Part shown: one piece after another, positions 24,124 to 33,234 of the stretch
How positions within the stretch are numbered: the first letter of the stretch is position 1
How the letters are laid out: every line of letters starts with the position of its first letter
Source of the DNA: a virus
Length of the DNA stretch: 41,137 nucleotides
Reading direction: 5' to 3' (one strand)
IMG/VR virus record: IMGVR_UViG_3300010392_000279
Coordinates: 1 to 41,137 of that record
Program-made: the position numbers and the translations under genes
Notes under the pieces: model-generated
Told to the model about the DNA's origin: nothing
The model's input: the letters and a program-made list of their open reading frames with translations, nothing else
The model's database searches: none

Positions 24124-24584
24124 TTTGTTCCCAACCCTTTCGCAAACTCAGTCCCAATCATAGTCAACAGTGCATCCCGATCTGCATCGATATGAAGCTC
24201 TGCCCATTTTCTCCCCGCATCCCCATCCTGTTGTGACATTGGTCCAGGTTCATAAACACCTTCATGCATCCTTGTAGCATAGACTGAGTTCCATCCCCAA
24301 GTCAACACAAAATCTTTTTCAGAATAAGCGCGGTTGACATCTTTATTATCGCCACCGCTGTAGACTCCAATCAATTTGCTCCCGAGGAAAGCAGAACTTG
24401 AGCCCCTCAAGAATCCTCTTCTGATTGGTGGTTTTCTTGGTTCGCGAGTACTCCCATTGTTTGACCAATTAAGGAACTCCAGCCCAGCTTTCTCCATCGC
24501 AGCTTCCAATGCCGCTGGGGACTTCCGCATGAGCTCTTTGATCCGAGCTTCCCAAGCCTTATTGTCCATCTTAAGATCAAACAT
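24120..24584 (-). CDS. Tail completion protein (HK97 gp10-like)
   Basis: 154 residues: helical start (about 8-40), then KPPIRRGFLRGSSSAF and YATRMHEGVYEPG, both typical of HK97 gp10-type head-tail joining proteins, then a C-terminal helix. Gene order supports this. Confidence 0.8.
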   Translation of the reverse strand: MFDLKMDNKAWEARIKELMRKSPAALEAAMEKAGLEFLNWSNNGSTREPRKPPIRRGFLRGSSSAFLGSKLIGVYSGGDNKDVNRAYSEKDFVLTWGWNSVYATRMHEGVYEPGPMSQQDGDAGRKWAELHIDADRDALLTMIGTEFAKGLGTK

Positions 24585-24894
24585 TGTAAATTACCACTTC
24601 AATGTGATGCGGCTTGAATCTTCCGATTGGAAATACTTCATCAATAGACGCATATTGGTCCACTACTACCACGCCACGCCTTTTAATGGTCTTTACCCTA
24701 TCTCCAATGGAAACTTCGATTCCCGGTGGAAGAACGTATAAACGTTTGGCGCCTATGCCACTACCACTCTGCCCTTTCTTCAAAGTATCATTATTTTCTT
24801 CCCTACATTTTGTTTCAAACGCAGTTCCGAGGACTTCATCACCATAAGTCGCATTCCGGGAAACTGGGAGTATTTCGCACACATCTGTATACAT
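24577..24894 (-). CDS. Head closure/head-tail connector protein
   Basis: 105 residues from the ATG at 24894, sharing bases with the upstream stop (TGATG). A small beta-barrel protein (IEVSIGDRVKTIKRRGVVVVDQ) in the head-completion position. Fold assignment is from context. Confidence 0.65.
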   Translation of the reverse strand: MYTDVCEILPVSRNATYGDEVLGTAFETKCREENNDTLKKGQSGSGIGAKRLYVLPPGIEVSIGDRVKTIKRRGVVVVDQYASIDEVFPIGRFKPHHIEVVIYNV

Positions 24895-25961
24895 CAAGCA
24901 CCTACCTTTCTTGCTGCTCTGCGTTCCTTCCTTCTCCGGGCATCAAACTGTTTTGATGTTTCATTTGGCTTCAACCTATCTTTTACCGGGATGAAGTTTG
25001 CCGGGGAGGGTGGTCTGTCAATTTTGTTTTTACTAAACTCAGACCATTTTTCAACTCCACCATTTACTTCCAAACCGCTTTCAAAAGTTGGGAACATTAA
25101 ATGGAGGCAATTTACATGAAATGGGGATAATGTTTCAACGGGAGGAAATCTGTTATCTTTTCCACCGATACTGAATATTTTCCCCTCATAGTCCAGACAG
25201 ATTGCAGTTGAGGTGTTATGGGAAGAAACTTGGAGCAAAGATGTCCCATAATTCCCGGCTGTCCCAACAGCTGCCAATGACTGTGCTTCGTGAAATTTAA
25301 CACGGGTAACCATCTCAGCATAATACTTCGGTCTGTATCTCCGGGAGCCAGCAATGACATATTTCTCCCCGTCAATAATTTCAGCAACCTCATTCAAAGC
25401 CCCGGCCAAAGTATCTGACATATTTATGGATTTGATAAAAGTATTATTCATCAGATTCCCAGTTCCAATTGCTTTAACAACTGAGGTATCAACAAATGAT
25501 TGTTTCACCAAAGCCTGTTGTGTTTTTCGAGTCATCCGATTCAGATTTGTCTGACCCTTCTTCAATGAAAGTGTCCAATCAGCAATAGCATCCTTAACAA
25601 GTACATTTTGAATCCGATTTGACCGTGGGCTATTCACCAAGTCCAGATAGGATCTTTTTGACCTTCTGGCAATATCCTTTGAGCGATTCAATTGCTTGAA
25701 CAAATCACGCATTGCAGACTTATATGCAGCCGGGATATTTTTGTTTGACCATTTGCTATAGATCGCCTGCAACTCGCGATATTGTACATTCAAATCCCTC
25801 CGAACGGCTGCCCAATATTTTGATGTTGGATTTGGTTCGGAATATGCCCGGACTAAAATGGCAGAAATCTTGTTTGTTCGTTTCTGGATGCTGACCTCAA
25901 GTATTTTGATGCTTGCTGTCATATCCTTCTCAAACCTGCTATGTTTTCCGCCAATTTTCAT
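24894..25961 (-). CDS. Phage minor head protein (minor capsid 2-like)
   Basis: 355 residues. The N-terminal 180 residues are basic and helical. The C-terminal module SSHNTSTAICLDYEGKIFSI, then PFHVNCLHLMFP (about 250-295), carries the conserved Cys and His of the SPP1 gp7/minor capsid 2 family, which joins the portal and may help DNA ejection. It lies downstream of the capsid instead of next to the portal, which is less common. Confidence 0.8.
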   Translation of the reverse strand: MKIGGKHSRFEKDMTASIKILEVSIQKRTNKISAILVRAYSEPNPTSKYWAAVRRDLNVQYRELQAIYSKWSNKNIPAAYKSAMRDLFKQLNRSKDIARRSKRSYLDLVNSPRSNRIQNVLVKDAIADWTLSLKKGQTNLNRMTRKTQQALVKQSFVDTSVVKAIGTGNLMNNTFIKSINMSDTLAGALNEVAEIIDGEKYVIAGSRRYRPKYYAEMVTRVKFHEAQSLAAVGTAGNYGTSLLQVSSHNTSTAICLDYEGKIFSIGGKDNRFPPVETLSPFHVNCLHLMFPTFESGLEVNGGVEKWSEFSKNKIDRPPSPANFIPVKDRLKPNETSKQFDARRRKERRAARKVGA

Positions 25962-26405
25962 TTAATCTTCCACCGTTAAATGTACAGTAACATTACTGCA
26001 TATATATTTATTCAGAAAGGTACTAACAGAGAAGGGAAGAGCATAATCATCAACCCAATTTGTTCCAAGGCTTTCTCTCCATTTGGATACCTGAAAACTT
26101 GTAGTACCTTTCCCCTGAGAGTTTGCCTCATCTTCAAATGTCGTGAAGTTATCCACGAAATAAAAGGCAAACTCAATCTGAGCATACTTCACCTCATCAT
26201 CGGTGAGAGCCTTGTCCAAACAATAACCTCCCTTATTGATCAGATAGTTAAAAGCCATACTCAAGTATGATTCCTTTGAAGGTTCTCCCGGAGCTGCAGG
26301 ACTTTCATCCAACAAGAACCAGTTCTGAGTCCCTACTCTATCAGCCAAATAAGCATCAGCTTCAGCTACGGTTGCCCAAGTATTCTCACCAACAATAAGT
26401 GCCAT
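25962..26405 (-). CDS. Head-tail adaptor (DnaT-like/gp6-like)
   Basis: 147 residues beginning with MALIVGENTWATVAEADAYLA, the characteristic start of phage adaptor proteins often annotated as DnaT-like. Helical bundle. It lies directly after the capsid gene, as gp6-type adaptors do. Confidence 0.8.
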   Translation of the reverse strand: MALIVGENTWATVAEADAYLADRVGTQNWFLLDESPAAPGEPSKESYLSMAFNYLINKGGYCLDKALTDDEVKYAQIEFAFYFVDNFTTFEDEANSQGKGTTSFQVSKWRESLGTNWVDDYALPFSVSTFLNKYICSNVTVHLTVED

Positions 26406-26414
26406 ATTCTACCC

Positions 26415-27461
26415 CTACGCGAACGACAGTTCTGCAGTCTGGTCTGTGTCACCGACAATAGCGCCAAATGCAGTAAATGAAGACTTCAGAAAAGAAAGGT
26501 TATCAGCATTCTGTCTCTCGAATGATTTCTCATCCATGTATACAGAGTTCTGAACTTTATTCCCCGGAAGAACCATGATGCCTTTGTTCACAGGTATTGA
26601 GGAGTTGTATGTATAACGTATCTCAATATTTGCATCAACAGTCTGTCCCTGATTTGCTCCCCTGATTACATCAGCTGAAGTTGCTCTGAGAGCAGCATTC
26701 AATCTATTTCGTAACTTCGGAGAAACATACAGAAGCATTCTAGCATTCGCAGTATCACCATAGCCTGAATCTTTTGTATTCTCACCAATAGTGACATTAC
26801 CTTCATTCATAGTCTGGATGTCTCTGTCGATAGTTGTATCTTCAGCCGCACCCTGCCATGCTACCTGATTTGAAAGTGCAGCAGCAGCCAGAAGTCCATA
26901 ATGAACATCGGCATATTCGGACATTCTTTTTGCTCTGAAATCAATCATTGCATTGTAGAATCCCGCAAGGTCACGACCTTCCATAGTTTTCCAAGAAATC
27001 TCAAGACCAGAACCATAAAGCTCAACACCAGCTTTTACAGTTGTTCCTTCAATTCTTGCATACCGAACTTTTTCACCTTCTTCAAGGAGCTGGAGGATGA
27101 CACCAGATGTTACAGAACCAATTGTCCATTCCAGCTGACCCTTTCTAAGTGGTACAGCCCGGAAAGCTTCCTGCCATAACATATCAAAGTTCGGAGTTTC
27201 CTGAAAGGCATTCCAAACATTTGTGGTTATCTTCTCCAGATCAGTTGACCCGGTAAAAGCCTGAATTGCTCTGCTTGTTCCGACAATCGGACTATAAGCC
27301 GCAACCAGCATTGCATGTATTGATTTTCCTACAAAAGCCTGAACCTGCTTGGCTTTGTAAGAGTGATTCCCTTTCTTTGTTTTCATTACGAAAGGAGTAT
27401 CAGGATTTTCACCAAGGTATGTAACCATGTTGAAAAGTCTCTCCATTGATTTGCTTTTCAT
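26415..27461 (-). CDS. Major capsid protein
   Basis: 348 residues, expected size for an HK97-fold shell protein. It has a helical N-arm (1-60), a central domain with strands and a long helix (GFYNAMIDFRAKRMSEYADVH at about 167-187) and a strand-rich C-terminal part. Its position between a decoration-type gene and the adaptor gene, and its tight operon, support the call. Family details cannot be fixed without a search. Confidence 0.8.
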   Translation of the reverse strand: MKSKSMERLFNMVTYLGENPDTPFVMKTKKGNHSYKAKQVQAFVGKSIHAMLVAAYSPIVGTSRAIQAFTGSTDLEKITTNVWNAFQETPNFDMLWQEAFRAVPLRKGQLEWTIGSVTSGVILQLLEEGEKVRYARIEGTTVKAGVELYGSGLEISWKTMEGRDLAGFYNAMIDFRAKRMSEYADVHYGLLAAAALSNQVAWQGAAEDTTIDRDIQTMNEGNVTIGENTKDSGYGDTANARMLLYVSPKLRNRLNAALRATSADVIRGANQGQTVDANIEIRYTYNSSIPVNKGIMVLPGNKVQNSVYMDEKSFERQNADNLSFLKSSFTAFGAIVGDTDQTAELSFA

Positions 27462-27472
27462 TTATCTACCCC

Positions 27473-27823
27473 TTATGCTTTGGCAAATGCCAGAGTTCCA
27501 TCAAAGTCAATGTTCACATGAGTGTCGCCACTAAGCGCAGCCTCATTAACATGTCCAATAAGAATATCACCAGCCCCGGCTACATTCTTGGTTGCATTGA
27601 CCCAATAAGCCGCAGCCCCGGCTGCCAATGCTCCAGTTGCTTTGGCTGCTTTCACTTTTGCGGATTTGTAAACTCCCGCAAAGTCAGCGCCACTTTCAAC
27701 ATCAACCATAGGGAACACATTTGTTACCCCTTCCGTCAGCAAGTCACCAGCTACCCGAGCTGCGCCAGCATTGACTTTCATTTCCTCATAATGAGGACTC
27801 TGATTGTCTAAGTTTTTTGACAT
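27473..27823 (-). CDS. DUF2190-like capsid decoration protein
   Basis: 116 residues, Ala, Gly and Val rich, beta type (AGAARVAGDLLTEGVTNVFP, then GALAAGAAAYWVN). Matches the style of DUF2190, small trimeric proteins that stabilise the shell. Located directly ahead of the capsid gene in the transcription direction. Confidence 0.75.
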   Translation of the reverse strand: MSKNLDNQSPHYEEMKVNAGAARVAGDLLTEGVTNVFPMVDVESGADFAGVYKSAKVKAAKATGALAAGAAAYWVNATKNVAGAGDILIGHVNEAALSGDTHVNIDFDGTLAFAKA

Positions 27824-27835
27824 ATTTTCCCTCTC

Positions 27836-28906
27836 TTAATCTTCAAGAAAAGCGTCATCAATAGATGTATCGCCCGGCTCAAAGTCATTTTGATCATCAA
27901 GATTCTCATCATTATTCATTGACTCTTTATCTCCGAACAAATCAGCATATTCCTGAAAATCCTTTTTGCTATCTGCGATGAACTTATCCACAGAAGCTTC
28001 ATCCAGATTTTCCATGCTCTCTGGGTCAAACTTCTTTTCAATAAATCCCTTCTGTTTATCCGTCAGCCCGGCTGGCATTCGGGATTTCAATAATTCAGTT
28101 GCAGAAGACACCTGAGATTTTCGCTCAGCTGAATCAGCCCGTTTTGTCTGTGTATCCAGCTTGTCCAATAATTCCTTATTGACTGTTGTTAAATCATCTC
28201 TGTCCTTAAAAATCTTGGACAAGTTATTGTCTTTCTGCATGGCGCTTTCATCGAATAATTGCGAAGGGTGCATTTCTCTCGAAATGACCGCCTGTCTAAT
28301 CAAACTAATCGGTGCTGCCATAATCTCTTCTAATGTTATCACGGTTTTGGTCTCCTTTCCGGGTTTCTCAGGCTCATCCTGAGAATCAAAACATTGTACG
28401 ATCTGCATCCGTTTTGCGTTCTTGAATGCAGGGTTGTCAATCTTACTGTTTGAAACTGCGATTCCAGTGACTTTTTCTACACCACCGACAATCCCATTTT
28501 CCTCAAATATATTTGCCTCGATTGAGCAAATATCATATATCAAAGAGTCAGCCTTCATCATAGCCGCAATAGCTATTGTTCTCAGCTTTCCTCCGATTTC
28601 TTTGGTGAATGAAGTAACAACTGTTCCAACAGGACTTCTGTCAGTGTGGGAGTTATCCTCATTGTGTCTGTTGAATAATTTTACCCCAGACGTCACAGAG
28701 TCCTTAACTGCCTGAATCACCTTCCTTGGCCATGTCAGCTTTTGGTTTCCTTCTCCCAGTACCACCGGGTGACTTTCCCCTTCCTCCGCGACTGTGTATG
28801 CTACCAGACTCAGCCCCTTTGCTTTCAGGATCTGTTCCGGGGTCAGCTTTGACCTTAATTCCTGCTGTGTTATCTCCGCTGTGTTTGCTTGGATAATTAT
28901 CTTCAT
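27836..28906 (-). CDS. Prohead protease/scaffold-like protein
   Basis: 356 residues. N-terminal domain (1-180) has VKLFNRHNEDNSHTDRSPVG (His candidates near 81 and 87) and GIAVSNSKIDNPAF, resembling phage prohead proteases. Residues 215-356 are a coiled coil ending in a very acidic tail, typical of scaffolds. A protease-scaffold fusion is a known arrangement. The catalytic residues are not certain. GGGAG precedes the ATG. Its first 200 bases overlap the gene at 28704-29156. Confidence 0.65.
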   Translation of the reverse strand: MKIIIQANTAEITQQELRSKLTPEQILKAKGLSLVAYTVAEEGESHPVVLGEGNQKLTWPRKVIQAVKDSVTSGVKLFNRHNEDNSHTDRSPVGTVVTSFTKEIGGKLRTIAIAAMMKADSLIYDICSIEANIFEENGIVGGVEKVTGIAVSNSKIDNPAFKNAKRMQIVQCFDSQDEPEKPGKETKTVITLEEIMAAPISLIRQAVISREMHPSQLFDESAMQKDNNLSKIFKDRDDLTTVNKELLDKLDTQTKRADSAERKSQVSSATELLKSRMPAGLTDKQKGFIEKKFDPESMENLDEASVDKFIADSKKDFQEYADLFGDKESMNNDENLDDQNDFEPGDTSIDDAFLED

Positions 28907-29156
28907 TTGCTAGTTCTCCCAAAAATAAACTTTCAAGATAATTGGTCAATTTTACCTTGACCTCAAGATGGGTGGAACGGGGATACTGCATCCTGATAAT
29001 CCCATTCTCATATCCCATCTTTTTATCTTCAGCTACAGCCTGTATAAATGGTAAAGTGATCCTTGAGGTGTCTTTACTAATTTGATCAACCTTTGCTATA
29101 ATCACTTTACCATTGGTGTCACAGACCTTCAGTCTCACCTCATAAGATCGTGCCAT
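28704..29156 (-). CDS. Small head-region protein whose C-terminus overprints the protease/scaffold gene
   Basis: 150 residues. Residues 1-85 look like a folded beta domain (YEVRLKVCDTNGKVIIAK, then HLEVKVKLTNYLESLFLG). Residues 85-150 are Gly, Ser, Lys and Pro rich and lie wholly inside the next gene in another frame. The tail is probably disordered and may be a by-product of the overlap. Function unknown. Confidence 0.6.
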   Translation of the reverse strand: MARSYEVRLKVCDTNGKVIIAKVDQISKDTSRITLPFIQAVAEDKKMGYENGIIRMQYPRSTHLEVKVKLTNYLESLFLGELANEDNYPSKHSGDNTAGIKVKADPGTDPESKGAESGSIHSRGGRGKSPGGTGRRKPKADMAKEGDSGS

Positions 29157-29261
29157 TTATTTCCCCTTCTTATCGGGTACTTTCTTCGCATCTTTCTTTG
29201 CGGCTTCCGCAGCTTTCATAGCACGGACATCCGCAGTTGTAACAAACTTTTTCTTTGCCAT
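29157..29261 (-). CDS. Tiny basic protein after the portal gene
   Basis: 34 codons, ATG at 29261 directly against the portal stop, with GGAGG seven bases ahead. The protein is Lys/Ala rich (KKKFVTTADVRAMKAAEAA, then KKDAKK). Its stop is next to the ATG of the following gene. The tight packing and ribosome-binding site make it a real gene despite its size; role unknown. Confidence 0.7.
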   Translation of the reverse strand: MAKKKFVTTADVRAMKAAEAAKKDAKKVPDKKGK

Positions 29262-30656
29262 CTATTTGTCCTCCTCAGGATCAATTATATCACTTCCCTC
29301 ATCTCCGAGGTTAATGTCAGATTTCTTGACAGGCTCTTCTTCAGATCCCTGCTCTTCTTCAATCTGTTCCTTCTCTCTCACTGGGTCAATTCCAGGCACA
29401 ATATTCCTGTATGTCCCCTCTGATATTATATCATCAGAAAATAAAAGGGAATAGGCTTTGACCATGCTTTCAAACTTCCCGAGATCCATCAAAGGGAGCT
29501 TCACTTGGAAATCCTCTGTGACTTCCGTGATCAGCTTCCCGGCAGAATCGATATGAGCTCTCTGCATTTTGATATAGGCTTCTCTGAGCCCATCCTCAAT
29601 CGCTCCACGCTCACTCTTGGTACCGTTATCAACTAAAGTGAAAAGCTCTTGCGCTGTGGCTCTATTGCTGAGCTGATCTACCCAACCGAACCAATGAACC
29701 GGGACGGAAGTGCCGCCAGCTATTGTTTTCAGGTTTGATGTCATTTCAGTCTGTAAACCTTCATGCGCGCTTTTGCTCGGGACTTCATAACTGAAATCTG
29801 CAGTGCCGATAAATGCATCACCAATCTTCCAAGAGGTCTCAGAAAGGAACTTCATAACAGCAGTGGTCTCTGATTTGTTGGCTGTTTTAAAAGTTGGAGT
29901 AATCCGAGCGCAATAATGATTCAGTCTTCGGAGATCCTTCAATGCCCGGTCATAATTCTCGCATTCAGTAAGTACAATGCCTATTTTAGTTGTCGGAGTA
30001 TCAGCCCAACAGCCATAACCGCCTGTGCGGATAAATATTGGATTGTCTATCTTGATTGGTTCCTTCCGTGTCTTATCCACCTGTCGATTGATTGCTTTTA
30101 TCTCATAAGGGAATAATGGATTGACAAACTCAGGTTCATAATATTTCTTCCCACGGCTTGTACCAATCAAACCAAGCAAGGGGATCTTCAATTCATCCTT
30201 CTTGTCTGGTATTACTGACAATACTGCATAGCCGGACATTTCAGTGGTATTCGATATATCAGAAGCTCTTGTTGAGCCCAGTCGGTTCTTCTGAGTGAAT
30301 TTATCGAACAACTCTTTGTGGGACTCTCTGACAGATTCCCCAAGGTTGATCGATACACCTTCCCCGGAGATGAATGCCGAACGGATATCAACTACAGCCC
30401 GAACTTGGTCATTCCCAAAATCCGCTTCACCGCAATATTTCTTGTATGTTTCAGTGACCTGCTGAGTATAACCCGTGTAAGTATTTTCAACCCCGGATAC
30501 ACCAGTCACTCGTTTCCCTGTTAACAGAGAATCAAGTTCTACATCGAACTTTTCAGCCTCAGATGCCATGGCTTGAATCGCTTTCTTTTGCTCACCCGGA
30601 TTCATTGCCTGGATTTGCTTGAAAGCTTTATTCATCGCCTTTGTTGCTTTATTCAT
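29262..30656 (-). CDS. Portal protein
   Basis: 464 residues, normal length for a portal. It has a helical N-terminus, a central wing with beta strands (SGYAVLSVIP, then FIRTGGYGCWADTP) and a long helical stem (ATAQELFTLVDNGTKSERGA at about 354-373). The C-terminal tail is acidic. It lies two genes after the large terminase. The dodecameric ring forms the DNA gate of the head. Confidence 0.85.
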   Translation of the reverse strand: MNKATKAMNKAFKQIQAMNPGEQKKAIQAMASEAEKFDVELDSLLTGKRVTGVSGVENTYTGYTQQVTETYKKYCGEADFGNDQVRAVVDIRSAFISGEGVSINLGESVRESHKELFDKFTQKNRLGSTRASDISNTTEMSGYAVLSVIPDKKDELKIPLLGLIGTSRGKKYYEPEFVNPLFPYEIKAINRQVDKTRKEPIKIDNPIFIRTGGYGCWADTPTTKIGIVLTECENYDRALKDLRRLNHYCARITPTFKTANKSETTAVMKFLSETSWKIGDAFIGTADFSYEVPSKSAHEGLQTEMTSNLKTIAGGTSVPVHWFGWVDQLSNRATAQELFTLVDNGTKSERGAIEDGLREAYIKMQRAHIDSAGKLITEVTEDFQVKLPLMDLGKFESMVKAYSLLFSDDIISEGTYRNIVPGIDPVREKEQIEEEQGSEEEPVKKSDINLGDEGSDIIDPEEDK

Positions 30657-31452
30657 TCATCGCCTCTTCCAGTAATTGTTCATAGTTTTCTATATCGAAC
30701 ATTTTCACCCATAATAGGCTTGATGCATTTGTTGACTGGGCTGTTACAATAACCAAGCAAAGATCAGTTCCCGGTGTTATGTATTCCCTGTTACCTTCTG
30801 GCCATGATGGCTCTGTAAGGAATCCATCTTCATCAAGCTGTCCAACGTTGATCCATGATTCGTTGATACTATTTCTTGCAAATAGCTGTCCAATAATAGG
30901 TTTCCCGGATTGAGGATAAACACCAATCTTTTGAAACTCTGCATACTTGTTTTTTGGACATCGCCAAACAGCCATTTGAGTTCTTCCGAGGTTGGGTAAT
31001 ATTGCAGCCATAATCCTGGTTATTTGTGAAGCCGGGTAAACTGTAACTTGCCCGTCATTGCAGCCATTTATGGGGGAGGTATTCCCATTTGTTACTGCAT
31101 CAGTGTTAATTACCTGAGCTGAATATATGATGCTGAACTTCCCTACTGATTGAACAGGTACTTGCCCCTGAAGGATAATGACTTCAGTTTTCTCAATTCC
31201 ATCCTCTGCTTGCCCTCTGATTTGAAGCGCATATGCACCCGAACCACCAACAGCATCATTGATAGATGTTGAAACAGCTTCCACTATTTCTTCAGCCTCA
31301 AGCCACCCCTGATAATCAGGCTGACTGATAATTCCGTTTGCGCCATCCCACATCACCCCGGTTCCAGAAAAGCCATCCACTCTTGCAAACTTTCTTACAT
31401 TGTTTCTGTACCCTTCTGATCCATATGTGTCCAACTCATCTTGCAAACTCAT
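30649..31452 (-). CDS. Unknown protein between terminase and portal genes
   Basis: 267 residues from the ATG at 31452 (AGGAG five bases ahead). Residues 15-60 are mixed (DGFSGTGVMWDGANGI); most of the rest is beta-rich and soluble, with several Trp. Its place between terL and the portal gene and its own promoter-like sequence suggest a virion protein, perhaps a decoration or accessory protein. No family recognised. Confidence 0.6.
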   Translation of the reverse strand: MSLQDELDTYGSEGYRNNVRKFARVDGFSGTGVMWDGANGIISQPDYQGWLEAEEIVEAVSTSINDAVGGSGAYALQIRGQAEDGIEKTEVIILQGQVPVQSVGKFSIIYSAQVINTDAVTNGNTSPINGCNDGQVTVYPASQITRIMAAILPNLGRTQMAVWRCPKNKYAEFQKIGVYPQSGKPIIGQLFARNSINESWINVGQLDEDGFLTEPSWPEGNREYITPGTDLCLVIVTAQSTNASSLLWVKMFDIENYEQLLEEAMNE

Positions 31453-31465
31453 AAACACTCCTAAA

Positions 31466-31499
31466 ATTATAGCATAATACCAAAGCTGATAAAAATCAA
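31466..31499 (-). promoter_or_regulatory. Possible internal late promoter
   Basis: The 50-bp gap after terL has TATAAT (31471-31466) with TTTATC 16 bases upstream, overlapped by TATGCT (31476-31471) with TTGATT 17 bases upstream. Either could be a sigma70-type promoter for the 30649-31452 gene and beyond. Confidence 0.4.
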
Positions 31500-31502
31500 C
31501 TA

Positions 31503-32798
31503 CTATGTAACACTCACCGTATCGAATGCATAATTCTCACCATCATCGTAGAACAGCATGATAGCAGCATCAGCATAATCCGGGGAAGCCATCTTGGTTC
31601 TCTTCTTGTACTCTTCTTTTGATTCCACCTTCCTGCGTCCATCGGGGAGGTACGAATAGTTGCGGCTGATCAGTTCCTTCTTCAAGCGATCGTGGTTTGG
31701 TAATCCTATGATATCAATCTTGTCTTTGAGAGAGAACCACATCTCAGAAATGATGTCTTTATATCTCAGTTTATCCTCAGCCCCTTCAGCAAAATTGATA
31801 GGCTTCACCTCAGTGAACTTACAATCAGATGTCTGTTGGATCTCTTCCAATTTGTCAGTGACTCCTCCACCAACCCCGGTATCATCAATTGTTATGTCTC
31901 CACCTTCCGCGAAATCATTCAATCGATAGGCTGTTTCAACTGTACTCATCTTGGAATGTTCTTCCATATCAATGACTTGATTCCCGTCCCGTTTCATAAA
32001 CACTATCTTATCAGATCCATAACGAGCAATGTCTGCTGAGCTGTGTATGTCTCCATTCTTTTCAGCCACCCGGTTCATAGCATCTTCAATACTCTGTCTT
32101 CCGAGGACTCCACGCTCACCATCATCGAACGGAATGCCGCGCCATATCCTGTTATACTCTTCTGTGGACAGGGTTTCTTTTTGCTGTACTCTTTCACTTT
32201 CAAGGGACTTCGGGAAGTAGGGGTTGTCATCATGATTGACGATTATTTCTTGTACATCTTCACGGTGGGTAGGTAAAACCATATCAACAGGATCTGCCCA
32301 TGAGAAGGGGTTCATTGTATAGATGAACATCCTGAGAGGAAACACTCTCATTATACCATCCCCGAGATCAATCTGAAAATAACCATCCTCCCGGAGCGTT
32401 GGCACCAGAGTCTCCAGCGATTGAGCCGACACAGCATGAGCTTCCTCAGTCCATGACCAGTGAAATCCTGTATATGATTTAATCGAATCAACAGTGTGTT
32501 CTTTTAATCCGATGAATACGCACCTACCTCCAACAGCTGAGGAAATCTCCCCATTGTGGAATGTAAATCGATCACCAAGATGCTGTCCGTATATGGCTTT
32601 CTTCAGCATACTGTATGAAGACTCTTTCAGTGACTTCTGAGTTTCCCGGCTACACAGAACCTGCAACGGGACTTTACTCATGATCAGTGCTATTAGATCA
32701 CCAACTGTATATGATTTTCCTCCTCCACGTCCACCCTTCAATTTGTTATGGGTATGTGGGGTATCAATCAACGGGAGAAGTTTTTCAATATACTTCAC
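31503..32798 (-). CDS. Terminase large subunit
   Basis: 431 residues. Walker A GGRGGGKS (22-29), Walker B region WSWTEEAH (114-121) with the catalytic Glu, and an RNase H-type nuclease domain with SADIARYG, DTGVGGGV and DYADAAIML carrying its Asp residues. The PBSX/Terminase_3 type of packaging motor and nuclease. Start is GTG at 32798, overlapping the small subunit stop (GTGA). Confidence 0.93.
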   Translation of the reverse strand: MKYIEKLLPLIDTPHTHNKLKGGRGGGKSYTVGDLIALIMSKVPLQVLCSRETQKSLKESSYSMLKKAIYGQHLGDRFTFHNGEISSAVGGRCVFIGLKEHTVDSIKSYTGFHWSWTEEAHAVSAQSLETLVPTLREDGYFQIDLGDGIMRVFPLRMFIYTMNPFSWADPVDMVLPTHREDVQEIIVNHDDNPYFPKSLESERVQQKETLSTEEYNRIWRGIPFDDGERGVLGRQSIEDAMNRVAEKNGDIHSSADIARYGSDKIVFMKRDGNQVIDMEEHSKMSTVETAYRLNDFAEGGDITIDDTGVGGGVTDKLEEIQQTSDCKFTEVKPINFAEGAEDKLRYKDIISEMWFSLKDKIDIIGLPNHDRLKKELISRNYSYLPDGRRKVESKEEYKKRTKMASPDYADAAIMLFYDDGENYAFDTVSVT

Positions 32799-33109
32799 TC
32801 ATCATCCTCAACAACTGGATTTCCATCCTTGTCCACGATCTCAAAACCTTCATGTTTATTGAGATCAACATCCAATACCTGATGTACTGTTTGCCGGGGA
32901 GTTCCATCTATTCTGTCATAGATATATTTCATTGCATTGAAATCCCCAGACATAGCCAAGGCATGTAGCCGCAAAGCAATCTGTTCTGGGTCAATGTTCT
33001 CCCGGAGGATATCAGTCATTGTTTCACCCTTCTTCGGTCTGCCTTTTGGGTTTGCGCAGTTCCCTGCTCCAAACCTGCCCTTGTCATCGCGCTTGTCTTT
33101 ATCTCCCAT
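32795..33109 (-). CDS. Terminase small subunit-like (DUF5681 type)
   Basis: 104 residues from the ATG at 33109 (GGAG ahead). The N-terminal motif KGRFGAGNCANPKGRPKKGE is the DUF5681 signature seen in proteins encoded directly before large terminases; a helical part follows. It should recognise the packaging site, which may be the repeat region immediately upstream. Confidence 0.75.
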   Translation of the reverse strand: MGDKDKRDDKGRFGAGNCANPKGRPKKGETMTDILRENIDPEQIALRLHALAMSGDFNAMKYIYDRIDGTPRQTVHQVLDVDLNKHEGFEIVDKDGNPVVEDDE

Positions 33110-33155
33110 TCTCAATCTCCGTTTTGTTTCCGATTTTATCGGATGTCATAATCCA

Positions 33156-33223
33156 ATTATACTTCCACTTCACCAGAAAAGTAAAGTTCAAGGAAATCAA
33201 GTGGGAACTTCACCAGAAAAGTA
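33156..33223 (-). promoter_or_regulatory. Probable late promoter with a 17-bp direct repeat
   Basis: On the minus strand, TATAAT (33161-33156) is preceded at 18 bases by TTTACT (33185-33180), four of six matches to the consensus. The 17-mer ACTTCACCAGAAAAGTA (plus-strand sense) occurs twice, at 33167-33183 and 33207-33223, exactly 40 bp apart; the near copy overlaps the spacer and -35. This looks like a promoter with activator or repressor sites four helical turns apart, driving the terminase and virion genes. Confidence 0.6.
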
Positions 33224-33234
33224 GTTTTGCCGGG

